DNA of 8,489 bases from Candidatus Solincola jinzensis (GTDB lineage: Bacteria > Actinomycetota > Geothermincolia > Geothermincolales > RBG-13-55-18), in the NCBI GenBank assembly GCA_015711875.1, contig JACVJG010000092.1, positions 1 through 8,489 of the forward strand, in the 5' to 3' direction. The notes below the pieces were generated by a model that saw only the letters and a list, made by a program, of their open reading frames with translations, had not been told where the DNA came from and searched no databases. Positions 5,717 to 8,489 of this stretch are shown here, one piece after another (within the stretch, counting starts at the first letter, position 1; the number at the start of each line of letters is the position of its first letter). The position numbers and the translations under genes are program-made.

Positions 5717-7550
5717 CCTCGCTCATGGCCTTCATCTCCATCTCCCGCAGGTATTTCTTGTTCACCTTGAACACCTCGGTGAGGGGCATCTCGTCCAGGA
5801 AGACCACGGAGCGGGGCACGGCGTACTTGGCCACCTTGGCGCGCAGGTACTCGAGGTAATCCTCCTCGCTGATCTTGCCCTTGTACTCCTCTTTCAACTG
5901 CACGAAGACCTTGATGCGCTCGCTTCCCTCACGTTCCGGGTCCGGCACGCCGATGGTGGCGGCCATGGCGGTGGCGGGATGCTCGTAGAGGATGTCGTCC
6001 ACCTCGCGGGTGTAGACCTTATATCCGGAGACGATGGCCATATCCTTGGTGCGGTCCACGATAGAGAAATAGCCGTTTTCGTCCATCTTCACCACGTCAC
6101 CGGTGTGCACGAAACCCTCCTCGTCCAGCCCCCTGCCCGGCTCCGGCCAGTAGCCCAGCATGCGCTGCGGCCCTTGCAGCAACATCTCGCCCACCTTGCC
6201 GTCGCGGTAGAGCTCCTCGAAGGATATGGGCGCGCCGCTGTCCACCTCCACCACCTTCACCACCGTGTCCGGCAGCGGTATGCCGATGGTGGCGCGCTTC
6301 TCCACCTGCCGCGCCTTTTGGCCCGAACCCGCGAGCCTGGTCATCAGGCCTATGATGGTGCTGAACATGCGCCCGTATCTCGCCGGGCCCAGAAGCTTTG
6401 CCTGGGCGCGCATAAAGGCGACGTTGGCCTTGTTGAAGAGCAGCTTGTTCATGAGCGGGACCCTCTCGCGGCCGCCCATGATGCGGATGTTGGTGGAGAC
6501 GTTGAAGTGAGTGACCGGCGAGAGCTCCGAAAGGCCGTAACCCTCGGATACGAATCCTCCGCTGGTCTTCTCGAACTCCTCCTGCACGTTGGGAGGAAGG
6601 GCCGCCGACCCCGAGATGCCGATGATGTGGGTGCCCTTAAGATCCTCGCTCAGGAGCTTCATGAACTGCGTGGGCACCCCGAACTGCAACACGGGATGGT
6701 ATTTCTTGACCATCTCCACCATGGCCCTGGTATCGCGGGGATCGGGGACGATGAGCATATTGGCGCGCAGGCCGCCGATCATGGTGTGCATCATGCAATG
6801 GCCGTAACTATGGAAGAAGGGTAGGCCCATGATCACGGATACGTTGCCCTCCAGGATCCTGGTGACGGGGCCGAAAATGGCGATGTTCTGCAGGGCGTTG
6901 GCCACGATATTGCGGTGGGTTAGCATACAGCCTTTGGGGAGCCCGGTGGTGCCCCCGGTGAAAAGCAGCGTCTCCAGGTCCCGAGCCGGCGCGAAATCGA
7001 CGGCGGGGGGCTCGGGCCTGGCCTGCTCGATAACCTCCGTCAGCCACAAGGCGCCCTCGACGCTTTGGTGCGCGGTGGGTTTGGAGGAATAATCTTCCAG
7101 TCTGGTTATTATTATATCCAACTCGCCCATACGATCGCGCAGGTTCTTCGCCATTGCAAGATGCTCCTCCAGGCATATGAGCGCCTTGGGCGAACTCTCC
7201 CCGAACTTGTGCGCCAGGGTATCCTCGGGCTCCAGGAAGCTGCAGGGCACATGCACCGCCCCTGCCTTGGAGATGCCGGCGTCCGCCACCACGAACTGTA
7301 TGGAGGTGGGGAGGAGAGTCGCCACGCGGTCGCCTTTCTCCACCCCCATGGAGGCCAGCGCGTTGGCCAGGCGGTCGGCGTGCTCCTTGACCTCCGCGTA
7401 GCGCATCTCCAGGCCGAGCTGCACGCATCCCAGGCGCGGACAGTTCGCCGCGGCCTGGTCCAGGAAAAAATGCGTGGGCTCGTCCGGATAGGGCTCCAGG
7501 GTCTCGGGAACGCCGAAAAGCCTGTACTCCTTGAACCACGGATATTCCAT
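5712..7550 (-). CDS. AMP-dependent acyl-CoA ligase (fatty-acid/aryl-CoA synthetase type)
   Basis: The 612-residue enzyme is of the ANL superfamily, which activates a carboxylic acid with ATP to an acyl-AMP and transfers it to CoA. Motifs in order are A3 LLFTGGTTGLPKG (195-207), A5 YGLSE (338-342, Ser for the usual Thr), ATIGIPLPD (420-428), A7 HTGD (482-485), A8 VDRTKDMAIVSGYKVYTREVD (498-518, with the hinge at D499-R500-T501-K502) and an A10-like region with K595 in TEVFKVNKKYLR, where Phe replaces the usual Gly. All key residues seem present, so it is probably active. Its length exceeds the usual 500-560 because of an insert of about 60 residues (355-415) between A5 and A6. The ATG at 7550 follows AAAGGGG, about nine bases away. 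The acid substrate cannot be told; a medium- or long-chain fatty acid is plausible. Confidence 0.85.
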   Translation of the reverse strand: MEYPWFKEYRLFGVPETLEPYPDEPTHFFLDQAAANCPRLGCVQLGLEMRYAEVKEHADRLANALASMGVEKGDRVATLLPTSIQFVVADAGISKAGAVHVPCSFLEPEDTLAHKFGESSPKALICLEEHLAMAKNLRDRMGELDIIITRLEDYSSKPTAHQSVEGALWLTEVIEQARPEPPAVDFAPARDLETLLFTGGTTGLPKGCMLTHRNIVANALQNIAIFGPVTRILEGNVSVIMGLPFFHSYGHCMMHTMIGGLRANMLIVPDPRDTRAMVEMVKKYHPVLQFGVPTQFMKLLSEDLKGTHIIGISGSAALPPNVQEEFEKTSGGFVSEGYGLSELSPVTHFNVSTNIRIMGGRERVPLMNKLLFNKANVAFMRAQAKLLGPARYGRMFSTIIGLMTRLAGSGQKARQVEKRATIGIPLPDTVVKVVEVDSGAPISFEELYRDGKVGEMLLQGPQRMLGYWPEPGRGLDEEGFVHTGDVVKMDENGYFSIVDRTKDMAIVSGYKVYTREVDDILYEHPATAMAATIGVPDPEREGSERIKVFVQLKEEYKGKISEEDYLEYLRAKVAKYAVPRSVVFLDEMPLTEVFKVNKKYLREMEMKAMSEA

Positions 7551-7674
7551 CGTTCTCTACCCCTTTCTCGACCCGATAGGCTCAAGCCGCCCGCTGCACC
7601 GATCCCCGATCCGACATTCGCTATTGTACATGCGCTTTTTCTATGTTCACTATCTTGCAGCCGATAATTGGAAC

Positions 7675-7715
7675 TGACACGTCATTACTATAAATCCATG
7701 TTACCTAGCAGTCAA
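7675..7715 (-). promoter_or_regulatory. Strong sigma70-type promoter of the ligase with a dyad at the start site
   Basis: On the minus strand, TTGACT (complement of 7710-7715) and TATAGT (complement of 7687-7692) each match the consensus at five of six positions, with an ideal 17-base spacer. The start would be near 7680, giving a leader of about 130 nt. The dyad TGAC-AC-GTCA (7675-7684) lies on the predicted start site, where a bound repressor would block transcription. The ligase would thus be transcribed alone and perhaps regulated by its acyl substrate; the regulator is not in the window. Confidence 0.55.
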
Positions 7716-7745
7716 TGAACGCCGGTGGCCATAGATGTCCGGGTT

Positions 7746-7781
7746 CTGGCGCCGCCGGGAACGGCGGCTCAGGAGCGCCAG
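7746..7781. repeat. Nested hairpin with GGAA tetraloop
   Basis: CTGGCGC (7746-7752) pairs with GCGCCAG (7775-7781). Inside it, CCGCCG (7752-7757) pairs with CGGCGG (7762-7767) across a GGAA loop, which fits the stable GNRA class. The two stems share the base at 7752. It lies in non-coding sequence between the minus-strand genes. It could be part of a small RNA or a terminator, but no T-run follows on either strand. Confidence 0.35.
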
Positions 7782-7799
7782 GGGTGGGATGACTCCCGG

Positions 7800-7953
7800 G
7801 CTGGAGAGGTGAGCGGTGTAAGGGATAAACCGCGTGTGGCGGAAAGAAAGCCCCAGGCTCTTGTATCGGCACCGGAGAGAGGCGCGGGAGTGCACCCCTA
7901 GCGTTGAGCGACGCCGGCAAAAATCGGTGGGCTCTCACGTCGGCGCTGGAGAG
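7800..7953. repeat. Degenerate ~72-bp tandem repeat
   Basis: A 24-nt block at 7856-7879 recurs at 7930-7953, 74 bases later, with 18 of 24 identities. Both copies begin GGCTCT and end GGAGAG, and all six differences are transitions. A shorter third copy of the end, GCTGGAGAG, is at 7800-7808, about 71 bases before the equivalent point of the first block. Between copies, GCGTG(T)GGCG-like and A-rich segments also align loosely. The units look like an old, drifting tandem duplication; I do not recognise the family. Confidence 0.4.
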
Positions 7954-7998
7954 ATGCACATGAGTTTCAGGGCTCATGGGCCATGCGCAGAAGCGAAA

Positions 7999-8020
7999 GG
8001 GCCGGACGCGCGTCCGGCCC
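7999..8020 (-). terminator. 22-bp palindromic terminator of the acidic exported-protein gene
   Basis: The half GGGCCGGACGC is followed by its exact complement, so the RNA forms a long GC stem. Read on the minus strand it comes 30 bases after the stop codon at 8051 and is followed by TTTCGCTT, an imperfect T-run. Position and stem strength make it a good intrinsic terminator candidate. Confidence 0.6.
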
Positions 8021-8050
8021 GCCTGGATACGGGATAAGGGGCGAGGATAA

Positions 8051-8489
8051 TCACATGCCGCCCTTGCCGGCCATGCGCCCTATGGATATCTTTACCTTGC
8101 CCTCCTCCTCGCTGACGGTCACCACCGTGAAGGACTCCTCGCTCACATCGAGCATCCAGGTGGCCTCTTTAGCGGAGGTATCCTGGTACGTGGGAGCGCC
8201 CAGCTTACCGGTGTAGAAATCCACCACCTTGGAATAGCTGTCGTCGGTCACGAACTCCGCGCCCGCGGTGGTGAACTCCCCTTCGGGCCCGGTGGCGGTG
8301 GCGGACCCGCCGCTGCCCTCGACGTACTCCGCGCCAGGGTAGACGGGCGCCCCGAGCTCCGCCTCGCTGGGAGCCTCCTTGGAGCCCTCGTAGGTCACCT
8401 TGCCTTCCTCGGTCTCGTAAGTGACCTTCCCGTCCTTCTCTTCCACCTCGACCTCGCCCTCGGGTGTCTTCAGCGTGGTCTTGCTCCCG
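8051..8489 (-). CDS. Acidic, probably exported hypothetical protein (5' end outside window)
   Basis: The reading frame stays open to the right edge; 145 residues and the stop are visible, so the start is missing and the GTG at 8446 is only an internal Val codon. The first visible 30 residues are short, charged, strand-like repeats built on T-x-E-G-x-V (KTPEGEVEV, TYETEEGKVTYEG). Then comes LGAPVYPGAEYVEGSGG and a domain with DDSYSKVVDFYTGKLGAP and alternating strands, ending in a basic GRMAGKGGM tail. Many bacterial lipoproteins combine such beta repeats with a VYPGA segment and a 'VVDFYxxxL' domain, so a signal peptide with lipobox would be expected upstream, but this is unseen. It shares no obvious pathway with the ligase. 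Function is unknown. Confidence 0.7.
   Translation of the reverse strand, partial: GSKTTLKTPEGEVEVEEKDGKVTYETEEGKVTYEGSKEAPSEAELGAPVYPGAEYVEGSGGSATATGPEGEFTTAGAEFVTDDSYSKVVDFYTGKLGAPTYQDTSAKEATWMLDVSEESFTVVTVSEEEGKVKISIGRMAGKGGM

Larger units (their letters stand above)
7551..8050. other. 500-nt region without a supported gene
   Basis: The part next to the ligase (about 7620-7720) is clearly AT-richer than its surroundings and carries the ligase promoter. The rest holds a nested hairpin (7746-7781), the degenerate repeat (7800-7953) and the terminator palindrome (7999-8020). Open frames exist on the minus strand here, but they lack ribosome binding sites and recognisable composition, so I do not call them. 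Confidence 0.5.

Noticed and set aside
5628..6824. 398-codon His/Leu-rich open frame antisense to the ligase
   Set aside because: The opposite strand carries all motifs of an acyl-CoA ligase; this frame has a biased composition and no start signal.
7800..7953. CRISPR array, because the repeat period is about 72 bases
   Set aside because: The copies are only 18 of 24 identical, the third is partial, and the intervening segments align loosely with each other, unlike unique spacers.
7701..7977. Minus-strand open frames of 64 and 90 codons in the intergenic region
   Set aside because: They overlap each other in different frames, lack ribosome sites, are Pro/Arg-rich and contain the degenerate repeat and hairpin.

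Overview
This is a GC-rich bacterial window carrying six protein-coding genes: five complete and one running off the right edge. Its enzymes suggest an anaerobe: a 2-hydroxyacyl-CoA dehydratase/benzoyl-CoA reductase type activase, a protein resembling part of acetyl-CoA synthase, and a CooC-type nickel ATPase. High GC, purine-rich Shine-Dalgarno sites, and TTG and GTG starts would fit an anaerobic actinobacterial or similar high-GC lineage. No rRNA or other taxonomic marker is present, so that placement is only a guess.

Left part (1-2940): a 20-bp perfect palindrome and a good sigma70-type promoter precede a phytoene-desaturase-like FAD oxidoreductase (168-1628). A hairpin-rich spacer follows. 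Next comes a zinc-ribbon/AIM24-family protein (1924-2886) with its own promoter and leader, ended by a cluster of overlapping, mutually exclusive hairpins.

Central part (2938-5698): a promoter and a structured leader of about 130 nt lead into two tightly coupled genes, an ASKHA/BadF-type [4Fe-4S] activase (3102-3872) and, one base later, a 239-residue protein (3874-4593). The second protein resembles the domain just before the A-cluster of acetyl-CoA synthase (CdhC/AcsB) but ends in a CX2CX5C motif instead of the catalytic domain. About 300 nt further on is a CooC/AcsF-like ATPase (4895-5698), whose ribosome binding site may be masked by a bulged stem. Together these look like an uncharacterised maturation or reductive-activation module for a nickel, iron-sulfur or corrinoid enzyme. 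This is the most interesting part of the window, but the functional link is inferred from neighbourhood and motifs only.

Right part (5694-8489), minus strand: an acyl-CoA ligase (7550-5712) converges on the CooC gene, and one hairpin holds both stop codons. The ligase has a long insert between motifs A5 and A6 and a strong promoter with a small dyad at the predicted start site. Upstream is about 500 nt without a gene, holding a nested hairpin and a degenerate ~72-bp tandem repeat. Last is the 3' part of an acidic, probably exported protein (8489-8051), followed by a 22-bp palindromic terminator.
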